A stretch of DNA of 26,868 nt from Grammothele lineata (lineage: Eukaryota > Basidiomycota > Agaricomycetes > Polyporales > Polyporaceae), in assembly GCA_002150815.3 (NCBI GenBank), contig NDFF03000192.1:1-26868 (forward strand), given 5' to 3'. The position numbers were made by a program, and so were the translations under genes. Positions 1 to 9,968 of the stretch are shown one piece after another. The notes below the pieces were generated by a model. It was not told the origin of the DNA. It searched no databases and saw only the letters and a list, made by a program, of their open reading frames with translations. Position 1 is the first letter of the stretch. Each line of letters begins with the position of its first letter.

Positions 1-118
1 TGTAAACTATTCCGCACATATTGCTAGGGTTAGAGGTGTCTGAGGCACTAGTACGTAGATTTGTGCGAGTAGTGTACGGACCCGTGCGAGCGATGTACGA
101 CGCGCGCGCGAGCGATAC

Positions 119-225
119 ACGGACGCGCGCGCGATGTACCATTGTACGGACGCGCGTGCGATGTACCATTGTACGGACGCGCGCGCGAGCATTGTACGTA
201 CGACGGACGCGCGTGCGACATGTGC
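119..225. repeat. GC-alternating short tandem repeats
   Basis: Two 27-base units at 119-145 and 146-172 differ at one base. Two shortened variants follow at 173-195 and 203-225. Each unit starts with ACGGACGCGCG and contains a run of alternating C and G. Related sequence extends back to about 60. Alternating CG runs of this kind can form left-handed DNA, but that is inference. Any reading frames through it are simply open because of the composition, and I do not call them genes. Confidence 0.8.
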
Positions 226-379
226 ATGACCTGGGCATAGCGCCTGGATCAGCAGAGCAGGGTCGCACCCACATTGCGCGCGCGCGCAAGTCGCAATCTG
301 TGTGTTTGCCGGGAGCATCGCAACCTCGATATTCATCTGCCAAGGAGCTCATCGTGGCGAAAGGCCACAGGACCACCAA

Positions 380-545
380 ACCTGTAGCTACAGCGTAGTT
401 GCGCGCACCACCGAGCTCGCAGCTACGCCGTAGCTACATGCACCAGCCAGCTCGCAGCTACGCCGTAGCTACACCAGTGGCGTGAGTAGGTGCGCTGTAG
501 CTACATGCGCCACATGGCTGGCAGCTACATGGTAGCTACGCCAGT
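380..545. repeat. Tandem repeats built on the GTAGCTAC palindrome
   Basis: The 17-base segment AGCTACGCCGTAGCTAC occurs at 421 and again at 456, a spacing of 35 bases. Diverged copies of the palindrome GTAGCTAC continue through about 535, and one lies near 385. The block sits about 500 bases beyond the 3' end of the transposase gene. It could be subterminal repeats of that element or an unrelated satellite. I could not find a matching array on the other side of the transposase. Confidence 0.7.
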
Positions 546-559
546 GGTGTGCGTGCATG

Positions 560-1021
560 TACCTCTCAATGTTACCCTGAGACCTCAACTATAGTAGCAG
601 TCACAGAACTACTCGTAGCTCTGCGCTAGTGCACAACATCCACTATATGGTTGCGCAGGAGCTCCCAGCTTTAATACTGCGCAATTCAACAGCCCTTATC
701 AGCGTCAGCAAAGCGTAGACTGACTCTACGCGTAGAACGTCCCTGGGTGCAGCTCCACGCGTGCATATGTGTCTCCGTGCGCGTAGCTACAAGAAGTTAT
801 ACCAGTCGCGATACTCGAGGTCTTTAAGTATGTCGAAGCGCTGCGCGGCAAGATCAGAACGCTCCTAGCTGTGACTATGCCTGCTCAATACACCTCGGTG
901 CACACGCCGGATTTAGAAAGCAGTACAGCTTGACAGTTCTGCAAGTTACCAAAGATCCTACCACCCCTGCAAGCATGACGAATCACATGTGACAGTATCT
1001 CTACCATACATACATGTTGAA
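560..1021. other. Non-genic stretch downstream of the transposase
   Basis: I see no supported gene here. Isolated palindromic bits such as the CGTAGCTAC near 784 echo the upstream repeat block. The stretch probably contains the transposase 3' untranslated region and perhaps the terminus of the element, but no inverted terminal repeat could be matched by eye to sequence beyond 5123. Confidence 0.4.
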
Positions 1022-4000
1022 TTAACTCTGCGTCAGGGTCAGCATGGTGTTGGTAGACATTAGGGTCCGGCACTTACACGATCCAGAGCTCGCACTACGA
1101 TGCAATCTTGTCCAATAACCTCGGGAACGTATTTGAGGGCAGCAAAATGACAAACTAAATCTTCTCCTCGTATGATGGTGGTTCTTCCGAAGCAGTCGTA
1201 GAATAGTTGAGTGTTCAAGAGAGGATGACGACGGTAAGGATCGTGGACAGCGTGTTCGTGTGAGAGAGGCTTGTACACGTCGATTTGGAAAAACACTTGT
1301 ACTAGTTCTTCACCATCTGACCCTGCACGGCGGTGTAGAAAGACTTGTGAGATCTGACCTGCCTCCACATCCGGTTGGTCGCTAGATGCCGGATCCCGAA
1401 AGCAGACGAAAGAGTTGCGGATCATCTTTTCGCGAGTTCCGAACATAACACCATTGACTTCGAACCTTGGAATATATCGGACGCGACGAGAGAGGCGAGG
1501 ACGATGGTCGTCCATGTCTGCATATAGCGATGTAAACAGAGTAGAGTTTCTTTCAGTGCACGCGCGATTGATTAGACTGATCAAGGAGGAGTAAAGCGAG
1601 GAATCGAGTAGTGTGTCGTCCAAGTCTTGAAATACGTCATTGAGGGATCGTTCGGATGGATTGTATCCAGGAATGGTGTCAAGAATATGTGATCCTTGCT
1701 TGATGTCACCATAAACCTCTCTAAAGGCACCAATGAGTTCGGAGAACTCCTCGGTGTCAGGCCAATCTGTTGAATCAAAGAGCCATCGCAACTCGTTGCC
1801 AGCGTAGAAGGCACGCATGAAGGTGAGTGGGATCTCCTCTGTAGCACATAATGAGCGGTGTGTTGAGGTGAGCGTATAGCCGCAAACAACTTACGAATCT
1901 TACGATTCGTCTTCAAGCGCTGGATGAGACCGTTGTATCGTTCGAAGGGATATGCCCACCACCCGTGTACAGGTCCGAAGAGGAGAAGGCAGGCACAAAG
2001 GTGGAGGGATAGATGGTGGTTGGGGACGAAAGTGATATCGCGCAAGTCGAGGAGAGTGTGAAGGTAGGCGAACATGTGCTCGTCAAAGAGACGAGCACGA
2101 TCAGGATCCATGGACCGCCGTGTGGCAAGATCAACGGCTATGACGAGGTGGAGGAAGTTGTCTAGCAGTAAAGTGTCCCGCGTAGTTGCTGTTGCAGCAC
2201 CCCAGATGCGTACAAGGGTGATGACCAAGCTAATGGTACACACAGTCCGCCAGTGGTCTGCTTTCAGCTTGCCGTGCGACTTGCTGCCAAAGTTCAGTGG
2301 CGGACGCTCAATCCAGGATGGAAGGTACGTCCCTTTGATGTCGCGACGAATCTCCTGGATGAGGTCTGGTGTGAGTATCCGAAACTTGGATATATCATGT
2401 TCGTTCTCTGCGATATGAAAGTCTGTCGATTCTGCAGGAAGGGGTGGTGGTATCTTGAGCTGAGCAACCGAATTCTCCTTTACCTGGTTCCATAGACGTC
2501 ATATCAATGTGCTCGAACGTACTTTGAGAATGCAAAGTACGTACCCATTCCATTAGCGCGTCCGCGTATCCTTGTTTGTTCAACACGGTTGGGACTATAT
2601 CGTTTAGCTTCGCTAAAGCAGACAGGTAGCCAACGCGAGGTTTTGTAACTGCTGAGCGTTTTCCCTCCTTGAGAGCTTCGATAAGGCTCTTGAGCCAAGC
2701 CTGCTGCTCTTGCGGTGTGTGCGGGCGGACCTTGCTAGGCTTCTTTGTCGCATTTGGCTTTTCGTCAGGGATTTGCACACCCCACACCTGACGAACGTGG
2801 TGGCGAACTTCGCCAAGAAACAGATTGTGCATAGCATCCACGAGTGCGTAGCGCGTCGGGTCCCAGTATGGAAGACGGAGGAGCTCCGACCATCGAAGAC
2901 TGTGTTGTTGGAAGTGAACCGCCCGAGCCTTTTCAGTCTTCGCCTCACGCCATTCTTCTGCGATAGCCCGGTGTTGTTCACAAGTTCGCATAGGCCACTC
3001 ACTGCGAGACAAGTCGTTGATTTGCGACTTGCGTAGGAGGCAAAATGAGCAGAAATGGTGCGCGCTATGCCCGGCAAAACCGGTGACCTTGCGCAGCGCA
3101 GGAACGTCGCAAATAAGGGGGATGACAGCGGCATGGACCAGGCGGCCTGATGTAGAGAGCGCTGTAGTGCTGAGGCGAATGCCAGAGTGCCAGAGTGTCA
3201 GGAGCTCGTCGATCAGGGGTCGAAGAAAGTGGTTGATCTCATCGACAGATGGCTCGTAGGGGCCAGGAATGATTCCAACTAAGCATATGTTCTCGGGCCG
3301 AAAACGGATGTTAGGAGGGAGATTCAAGCAGACAAGGTAGATGGCACCAAGAGACTTCGACTTCCCAGCAATCTTGTTCCCTCCGGGATTGAACCAGTCG
3401 ATGAACAGACTAAAAACGAGGTTACATGTGCCATCTTTCTGCTGTGAGAAGAGGGAGCCATCCGGCCCACGGAAGTTGCGTAGCGCGGGGGCTTGCAGGA
3501 TGTCTTTCCAAGGTGCGCCTGGAAAAGGTACAGAACACTCCCATGATTTGATGAGGAGCTCTTCGAGGTCTTGCCGCATGAAGAGCTTTCCAATCCACGA
3601 GAAGATCGAGCGGTAAGGGTATGGTCGGACGGGTGCGTAAGTGAAAGTGGGTGGTGAATGTTTGGACGTCGGTGCATGCTTGATCTTCTGTACTAGCGGT
3701 GTTCCGCACGGCGGTTGGTCGGTCTCCGAGAAGGTGCAGATTAGGGGATATGGACAGTTAGGATCAGAGGGGTCCGGGGCATACGTCTTGCAACACTTCG
3801 GGCACGTAGCAAATCGAACGATACTGGGCTCAAGCTTGAGACGGGAGAGAGCCGTTCGAACATCACGGGGGATATAGTCTAAGATGACCTTCTGCGCTTG
3901 CGTCAGCCGTGATTGACCTTCTCTTCCCGTCTTTGTGGTAGGCTTTGCGCAAGAGATGTAAGCGCTAACGAGGACAGTCCGCACTAAAATGAGCACCAAG

Positions 4001-5123
4001 TCCGTAGCCTCCCGATTGAGCCCCGAAAGTGTGTGCAACGCGCTGGTCACAATGAGCGTGATGAGAATAAACGGTTGGAACGTTGAGGGAGAGAAGTTGA
4101 GTTTATCTGCCACGTATCACGCTGAGCATTATTGCAGTAGAGATATGTTCTTTTACGCACCTGTCCAGATAACCTTTGCCCCTGCTGTGATGTTCTCGTC
4201 TTGGAACCCATACAGTCCCGCCCTGAGCTTCTCTCGCTCCCAGCTCATCCTTTCGATGGACAATAGTCTCTCTAGACCACTAGATACCTCTTGAAGCAGT
4301 ATGCAACGTCTTCGGTCGGCGTCCCGATGGCCAAGAGGCGGGAGCGTGTGCAAGATGGCTCGCTGGGTCTCAAGCCAGTTCCTGAAGGAAAGAAACGTCG
4401 TACTGTCCTTGTGTGATGGAGACAGCTGCCCGGGAGGATCATTGATGGACATTGGGGGGGAACGGAAGACCAGCTCGTGGTTGTCGTCTACAGCTTGCCC
4501 TTCGTGATACAACGCGGATTCGAGCAAAGAAAGTTCAGATATTCGACGAGCAATGTCGTCTGACTTCTAACAGAAAGACCTGAGTACATTGAATAGTCTA
4601 ATTTATTCGCAAAGCGCACCGTAGAGTCTTCCATTTCAACGTTGTTGTCGCCCCCGCCGTCATCGTCGTCCAACCCCTGTACGCTCCCCGATCTCGTGCG
4701 TGAGCCTGTCGAAGTATGTGATATGGCTTCGTTGGAAACATGAGGCATGTCTCCTTCGGGCAGAGGTTGCATCTGCATTGCAAGGTAAGATGGACATGGA
4801 CTACAACGCGCGATCGGTAATAGCTCCCACTGGTAACTCACCGGAGGATGACGGGCAGGCTGTTGATGTGAGAGCACGGGCTCAATGTCTTCGTCTCAAG
4901 GACGAGTAGCCAAGGAGCTCGTGCGGGGGAGACTGAGGATGGACTGTGTTAAGGCTTCATGCATAATATACTCGTCTTGGGACTTGCGGAGCTCATCGTC
5001 GTCACGGTGCTGCTTCCATTTTCTGAGATCTTGCCACAATCCCTCTGCTTCTTCACCGTCCGGAGCGAGATGTTTGAATTGCCGGCAGAGTGAGCAAAGA
5101 CAAAGATGCTGCTTTTTGCCCAT
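1022..5123 (-). CDS. Tnp2-like DNA transposase with one in-frame stop
   Basis: This is a class II transposase, predicted to cut and move its own element in the nucleus. Seven exons join in frame by GT-AG introns: 5123-4842, 4772-4620, 4566-4161, 4106-2545, 2483-1895, 1838-1078 and a six-base last exon 1027-1022 (AGT TAA). This gives about 1252 codons. Exon 1 starts MGKKQHLCLCSLCRQF, a small cysteine cluster. The core has motifs typical of basidiomycete Tnp2 (Transposase_21, CACTA-related) proteins: SLFIDWFNPGGNK, VGIIPGPYEPS, HHFCSFC, YALVDAMHNLFLGE, YLPSWIERPPLNFG and FGPVHGWWAYPFERYNG. The whole frame is open except for a TGA at 4898-4896 (codon 76), where a single C-to-T change from CGA would explain it. 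That stop lies upstream of the core, so the element looks young and only just disabled, or the base may be an error. The exact superfamily (CACTA-like versus Plavaka) is uncertain. Confidence 0.87.
1022..5123 (-). mobile_element. Tnp2-type DNA transposon, ends not resolved
   Basis: The coding part of the element spans these positions. Terminal inverted repeats and target-site duplications were looked for within about 500 bases on both sides and none was convincing by eye, so the true element is larger than the span given. No second gene of the element is visible. Confidence 0.6.
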
Positions 5124-6317
5124 AAGGTAACTGTGAAAACAGAGGAGGGACGAAGGAGGGGATGTGGTGGGTGGCTCAAGACTGAGTGGCGCATGCGCGC
5201 GACATGGAACTAAGGGACGAAAGATAGGTGCTCTAGCACCTCCCGCATGTGTACACTGATTTACTCAATGTTTTAGAAGGCGTATAGAGCTCACCAATGA
5301 GCCAACGACAACAGAGTGAGTAAACAGCAATAGTATTCCTTATCGTGACTACTCATGGACAGCATGTACGTTGAAAATATTTATTCTAACATTCGTAGAC
5401 GTACCTAGCTCTACCGAACTGAGCGTCCATGCCTGCGTCGTTCCACATTGTGCCTACGTCCTGCCCGACAAAGCAAGAGGTACCAGAGGCGGGAGCGATT
5501 CCGGGTCGTGTTCCTCCGCGCTGCCCATAGCGCACGCGCAGACGGTGCTCGTCTCGAGACCCACTCCAGTGCGACACAACGTGCAATGCACACTAGCCAT
5601 AGCTCAAGCAAACATCTGTAGAGAGGGGTACAGAGGGTGCAGTCAGCCTACAAGACAGAACCGACAAGAACATACATGTATTAGTGGACTGGACGTGGCC
5701 GCTGTCGCCGCGGTGAGCACGACTGGAAGAATAGCACACGTTAGCTACGGTCATGGCCTAGGAGCAAACAACGATGACTCACGCTGGCGTCCGCGGCCTC
5801 GAGATAATGGAGTTTTGGGCCGAAATTGCTAGCGACGACCTTTAGATTGGGGGGAATTTGACGGCTTACGCGATTGAGACCTGGACGGTCATCGATGACC
5901 TGCAGGAGGGTGACGAGAGCGCTCTCGACGGGGAAGGCTGAGTTGTCACCGGTAGTCGCATCGTCGAAACCTATGAGCGAGGCCGGCGATAGGTCTATAG
6001 TCGATGGCTGTGATGGTCACAGTAGAGAGCTGAATCCCTGGTCGGAACGCCACCGAATGCCTGAGCCCTAGACCCACGGCCATCTTGTCGTCGTGCACTG
6101 TCTCCTTCATGGGCTCGGGGTCGGTGTGGTCTGAGATGGTGGATGTCAGCGTAGTCCGCCGGTAGAGGAGATGATGAAAAATGAACTGGAGGCAGCGCTG
6201 ATGGAAGTGGCGAGAACATCCTCGGCCCATTGGCGACGGAGGACGTCATGGCGAGGTCAACAAGGTGTGGGGCGCTAGCTAGGAGATGTTCAAAAGAGGA
6301 GAGCAAGACGCGTACCA
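5124..6317. other. Region upstream of the transposase, no confident gene
   Basis: The first few hundred bases should hold the transposase promoter. On the minus strand, between about 6130 and 5850, there are two overlapping protein-like stretches in different frames. One contains HDDKMAVGLGLRHSVAF. The other contains IGFDDATTGDNSAFPVE and ends at a GTAAGC donor-like site near 5869. They may be exons of a decayed gene shifted by small insertions or deletions, but I recognise no family and do not call a gene. Confidence 0.3.
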
Positions 6318-6520
6318 TTATGGATGATCATTGTCAATTTGATCGTCCGTATGGCCATGAATTCTGAACGGGCGCGGGTCGCGCTGGTGCTCTTCCATGA
6401 GATCGCTGGTCGCATACGCCTTCTTCCCATCTACCTCAATGTTGACTACACTGATGGGCCATGTAGGAGAGTCCCGCCACATAATCAAAGATTGTGGGTT
6501 TGGAGATACTTTGTAGAAGA
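6318..6520 (-). pseudogene. Relic of an adenylation (AMP-binding) domain
   Basis: The minus-strand frame ending at TAA 6320-6318 reads VVNIEVDGKKAYATSDLMEE, then HQRDPRPFRIHGHTDDQI. This matches the A7-A8 region of fungal NRPS-like and other adenylate-forming enzymes, where a YATSD or YxTGD motif is followed about 15 residues later by a GRxDDQI motif. In the intact family the next residues usually lead to a GEK-type motif. Here the frame instead reads DNDHP and stops, and no other parts of the domain can be read on either side. Upstream the frame is open to an in-frame TAA near 6553 with a possible splice acceptor at about 6515. I read it as a fragment of a dead gene. The A7-A8 match is strong for such a short piece, but which enzyme it came from cannot be told. 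Confidence 0.62.
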
Positions 6521-6950
6521 GGTAGCAGACGCACGATGATGATTAGCTTGAACACCCCCAGAGCACCCTCAACGTAGCGGTGCGTATCCGGCGTCATGTC
6601 CGGCGATGATGGCCATCGAGGTGGTGTCGATAGAATCCGCGAGAGTGTCGTACCATGAGGTTCTACAAACGCGTCAGGCACAGATGATATCATAGAAATG
6701 GCCGTGTTGCTCACCAGTGACGGTGTCCTGCAGGATGAGAGTATCAAACTAGAAGGGCTGCTCGCTGGTAGTATTGCGAGGCTTCGCTAAAGTTGAACGT
6801 GACGCTAACATTGTTAGCACCTTAACTGTCGAGGTGGGTTGGGCCTGGAGAAGCTAGCGCGGTAGTAGGGAGTTATGCGGCAAGTAGAGCATTAGAAGAT
6901 ATGTGGAAGAGAATAGGAGCGTAAGGTAAGGCAACGTCCGGAGTCTCGTT

Positions 6951-7022
6951 GGGGGCCATCGGATTACCCGATGCTTATCCCTGCCATGGGTACCATCGGA
7001 GGGCCGACGCTCATGCATGGAC
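6951..7022. repeat. 72-base direct repeat, copy 1
   Basis: This copy matches 7115-7186 at 69 of 72 positions. The unit contains several short self-complementary segments (CCATCGG with CCGATG, and CCATGGGTACC), so it can fold. The two copies are 164 bases apart. Confidence 0.85.
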
Positions 7023-7095
7023 GAGATGGAGGACGAAGCGAAGAAATGAGGATGAAGGATATGTAGGTGGAAGAATGATCGCGGAACCCGTGCTA

Positions 7096-7203
7096 CGACG
7101 CCTGACGTCCTGCTGGGGGCCATCGGATTACCCGATGCTTGTCCCTGCCATGGGTACCATCGGAGGGCCGATGCTCGTGCATGGACAAGACGTCAGGGCG
7201 TCG
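7096..7203. repeat. 72-base repeat, copy 2, inside an inverted repeat
   Basis: The repeat core is 7115-7186. It is bracketed by near-perfect inverted arms, CGACGCCTGACGTCCTG at 7096-7112 and CAAGACGTCAGGGCGTCG at 7186-7203. The whole 108 bases can fold into one imperfect hairpin. Copy 1 has only weaker, diverged arms. This is the shape of a small foldback element, though no target duplication is evident. Confidence 0.7.
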
Positions 7204-7567
7204 CAGACTGGCCGCGTCGTTTAGAAGAGGAGGATAGTGGGATGGTGGTGGTAGTGGTGGTAGCGAAGGATGGGTTCGGGCGGCTGACAGAACGTCGGGA
7301 GACGGCCGCAGCCAGGGATGGGCGCCTGTCGGCCTCTTCCGTAATGGCCCGGGCGCATCTCACCGCCCCCGGCCAGTAGCTCAAATAGACTGAAGCATTA
7401 CTACTTAATCCACATGTACGTGCGCTGCTAGTCTAAAGTACAAGATACATCATGAAGTAAGGAAAGTATCGTCATTCGAGATCCAGCCCGTCGCCAGGCA
7501 TCACCCTAGACCCTGAAGTCCACTCAAGAAGACGCCGCGCAAACCTGAGCAAGTGTGCTGCGTGTAG

Positions 7568-9968
7568 CTACACCTTAGCTTTCTTGCTCTGCACTTTCTT
7601 CTCCTTTGCATTACTGCGGCGCTTTGAACCCTTCGTGATTCCGGACGCATCCAGAGGTAGAGGAGCATCCTAGAAATCTCCTCATGTCAACATTATCTCG
7701 GCGAAGACGTCTGATGGGCACGTACATTTTGAACACAACTGGCAACGGCTGAGATCGACAGCCAGCTGTACCACAATAGTGTTCGGAACTGGAGAACGTC
7801 CTCAGCTCCATCATGTCGAAGACGATGGAGACGCTGGTCAGGTATCATGTCTTTCACACGTGCAAGGTGTTGAACTGATACAAAATCGCATGCCACTTTG
7901 ATCGTATTTTGCACATTATGCACCTGTCCAGCGAATGAGAAAGCTAAGGTAGACGTCAAATTACCAAATATGAATACCTGGTGTGCGCACCCTGCAGGAA
8001 TGAGGACAATTTGCCCACAGCGCTGATGAATCACCCAAGGTCGGACGTTGTACACCCTGTCGAGGTCATCCAGCATAGTAGGCGACAAGTACACAGATTG
8101 AGACAAGATGGGATCCAGTTGGTCGCGCTCGAAACGAGGATCTCGAGAACGTAGATACTGCCGAATCTGATCGTTGCATTCATACGGGAAGATGTGCCAA
8201 ATGGCAGCAACTGTAGTCGTGTCTGTCGAGTGGACCGCCACGTTTATTGCGTCCGTCACATCGAGGTGGAGTTTGGTGGTCCCATGGGTGCTGCTGGGTG
8301 TTTGAAACCCAATAGCGTTGTACTGCTTGGGACCTGCGGAGCAATCAGCTTTCTATCACACAGCGAGCACGAGCGCGAGCGCAGTTGAGACAATCTCACC
8401 TAAGTCTGGCGGAACTCCATTTTGTGCCCAATAAGCGGCGAGATTAAGACACCCGTTGAGATCTACCATGCTCCGAAAAAACTGAGGGAGGCAATTAAAG
8501 AAGGCCTCGCAATGATCTGGGAAAGCCTTTTTAAAATGCGCGTCGGGAGGCCAATCCTATATGTACTCATCAGACACGCTGACTGCGAGGACATGTTTAA
8601 TGTGAAGTTGTGAACTCACCTTCAGTTTCCAGACTGTGCCCTCTGATGATCCATCCTGGAGCAGGCCGAAGAACTCCGCCGCTGACATCGCCGATGCGGA
8701 GGCCTTGTTGGTCACGCAATCTATGGGCGTCACCTTCTTCGAGCCATACTCGCGTATGAACTCCACTGGGGTCCAGTCACCCTGAAGATCTTGATGAACG
8801 CCTGTGACGACGATCGCCCTCCCATGGTCCCAAATATGGAAGAAATCGACGTCAGAGATGTCCCGGTGCGCCTTGAATCTAGTAGCCTCCGGTGGCTGAA
8901 GTACTGGGAGTGTTTTGCGCGGAGGCCTCAGCTTCCTGCAGAACGAGTCTTAAGCAAAGTCCGAACACTTTACAAGTGAAAGTCTTACTGAAATGCCATC
9001 GCTTTCTCCATGGAACAAATGCTCTCGTGTAGAGTTGCTGGAGGTATTCGGCCAATTGGTCGAAAGCTTTGGGCTCCGTGCTTCTCTTGTGTTGTACAGT
9101 CGCCGTATTTATGCCAGTGATTAGGCTAATATCTCAGTTGGTAGCGTAGCATTCTGCCCCGGAGATATGAGCTTACCACAACTTGGCCTGCCTCTACGTC
9201 GAGGTCGCGTCGACATGGACTACATATCTCAAGCCCGCATTGCGGACAGAACCAAACCCCGGAGAAAAGATCAGTGGCACAGATGTCTGGGAGAGTGAGT
9301 AAACACAGCGGACTCTTCTACGGGTGGATTGTAGAAGCTCACGTACCACAGACTACTCGAAACGATGTCTCTCTTTCCCTGAGAACCGACGGTTGCTTTG
9401 TTATATGTATCAGCTCCTCTTTGAGATCAGGAAGCAGAACCTCAGCCACACGTCGCTGCTCAAGAACTTCAGTCAGTCATCTTGGGAGCCGAGCTCAAGC
9501 ACTCACCGAGAGTTCCCGTGCAAAATGAGGAGTTAATTTTGAGCTGAAGACCCGTCGAATCTGGGGAGCTTCGTGAACGCCCTCAGAGAATGAGATCAGA
9601 GGAGCTTCGCTGCCAACCAAGACCTGCCTGAAGCCTGCAGCAGTGTGATAATATCCCAATATGTCTGACTGTGTCACTCACCCTTGAAGCGACAGTGAAC
9701 CGAGTCGCCTTCAAAGCAAGCGATGCAGGATGGTAGTTCTCGGAAGGACGCGTTTGCTCTTGCCTTCGACTCGCATGATTTGGTTTGGATGGTAACGCCG
9801 GTACTGTCTTTTGTGTCCGCAGCCAATGACATAGAGGAAGAGAGATCGAGATCAGAGCGCAGCTGAGCAGAGGAGGAGGAGGAGGAGGAGGAGGAGGGAG
9901 CTAGATCTAGAGGCGCCTGCACATAATGCCGTGGCTCCCAGCGACTCGTCGAGGTTCAGCGCTTCCAT
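7568..9968 (-). CDS. JmjC-domain histone demethylase, KDM3 (JMJD1)-like
   Basis: This is a predicted nuclear Fe(II)- and 2-oxoglutarate-dependent lysine demethylase. Exons 9682-about 9968, 9634-9507, 9455-9347, 9286-9177, 9125-8989, 8935-8620, 8556-8400, 8333-7978, 7923-7726 and 7669-7568 join with consistent phases through GT-AG introns of 47-66 bases, giving about 620 residues. In order there is a serine-rich N terminus; a small cysteine motif (PSCIACFEGDSVHCRFKG); a KDM3-type zinc finger (CDIC, CPQC, CSPC); a linker with HRDISDVDFF and TGVHQDLQGDW; and the JmjC core. The core has the metal ligands HLD (in KLHLDVTDAINV) and a distal His in IPAGCAHQ, followed by IKVACDFVS. The C terminus is a basic, NLS-like tail (KRRSNAKEKKVQSKKAKV). 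The start is uncertain. An ATG at 9968 is in a different frame from the open part of exon 1 (which begins at about 9948 after a TGA), so a small upstream exon or frame slip near the Ser tract is needed. One intron (7924-7977) has no stop in frame. Everything downstream of exon 1 looks intact. Confidence 0.88.
9870..9898. repeat. GGA trinucleotide run within exon 1 of the JmjC gene
   Basis: About nine GGA units on the plus strand code for a serine run on the minus strand. Slippage here could shift the reading frame and may explain why the upstream ATG at 9968 is out of frame with the rest of the exon. Confidence 0.75.

Larger units (their letters stand above)
6521..7567. other. Non-genic stretch with repeats, 3' of the JmjC gene
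   Basis: No gene is supported. The stretch contains the 72-base direct repeat annotated separately and a GT-rich run near 7240-7260. The part nearest 7568 probably holds the 3' untranslated region of the JmjC gene. A minus-strand piece near 6780-6730 reads NVTFNFSEASQYYQRA, which looks protein-like but cannot be extended. Confidence 0.4.

Noticed and set aside
21..398. Frames on both strands through the 5' tandem repeats
   Set aside because: The products are repeated arginine-rich peptides generated by the repeat unit itself.
2074..4507. Plus-strand frames inside the transposase region
   Set aside because: They are shadows of the minus-strand transposase, whose motifs are clear.
5371..5832. 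153-codon plus-strand frame upstream of the transposase
   Set aside because: It starts without an ATG, contains no family motif, and overlaps other open frames on the opposite strand.
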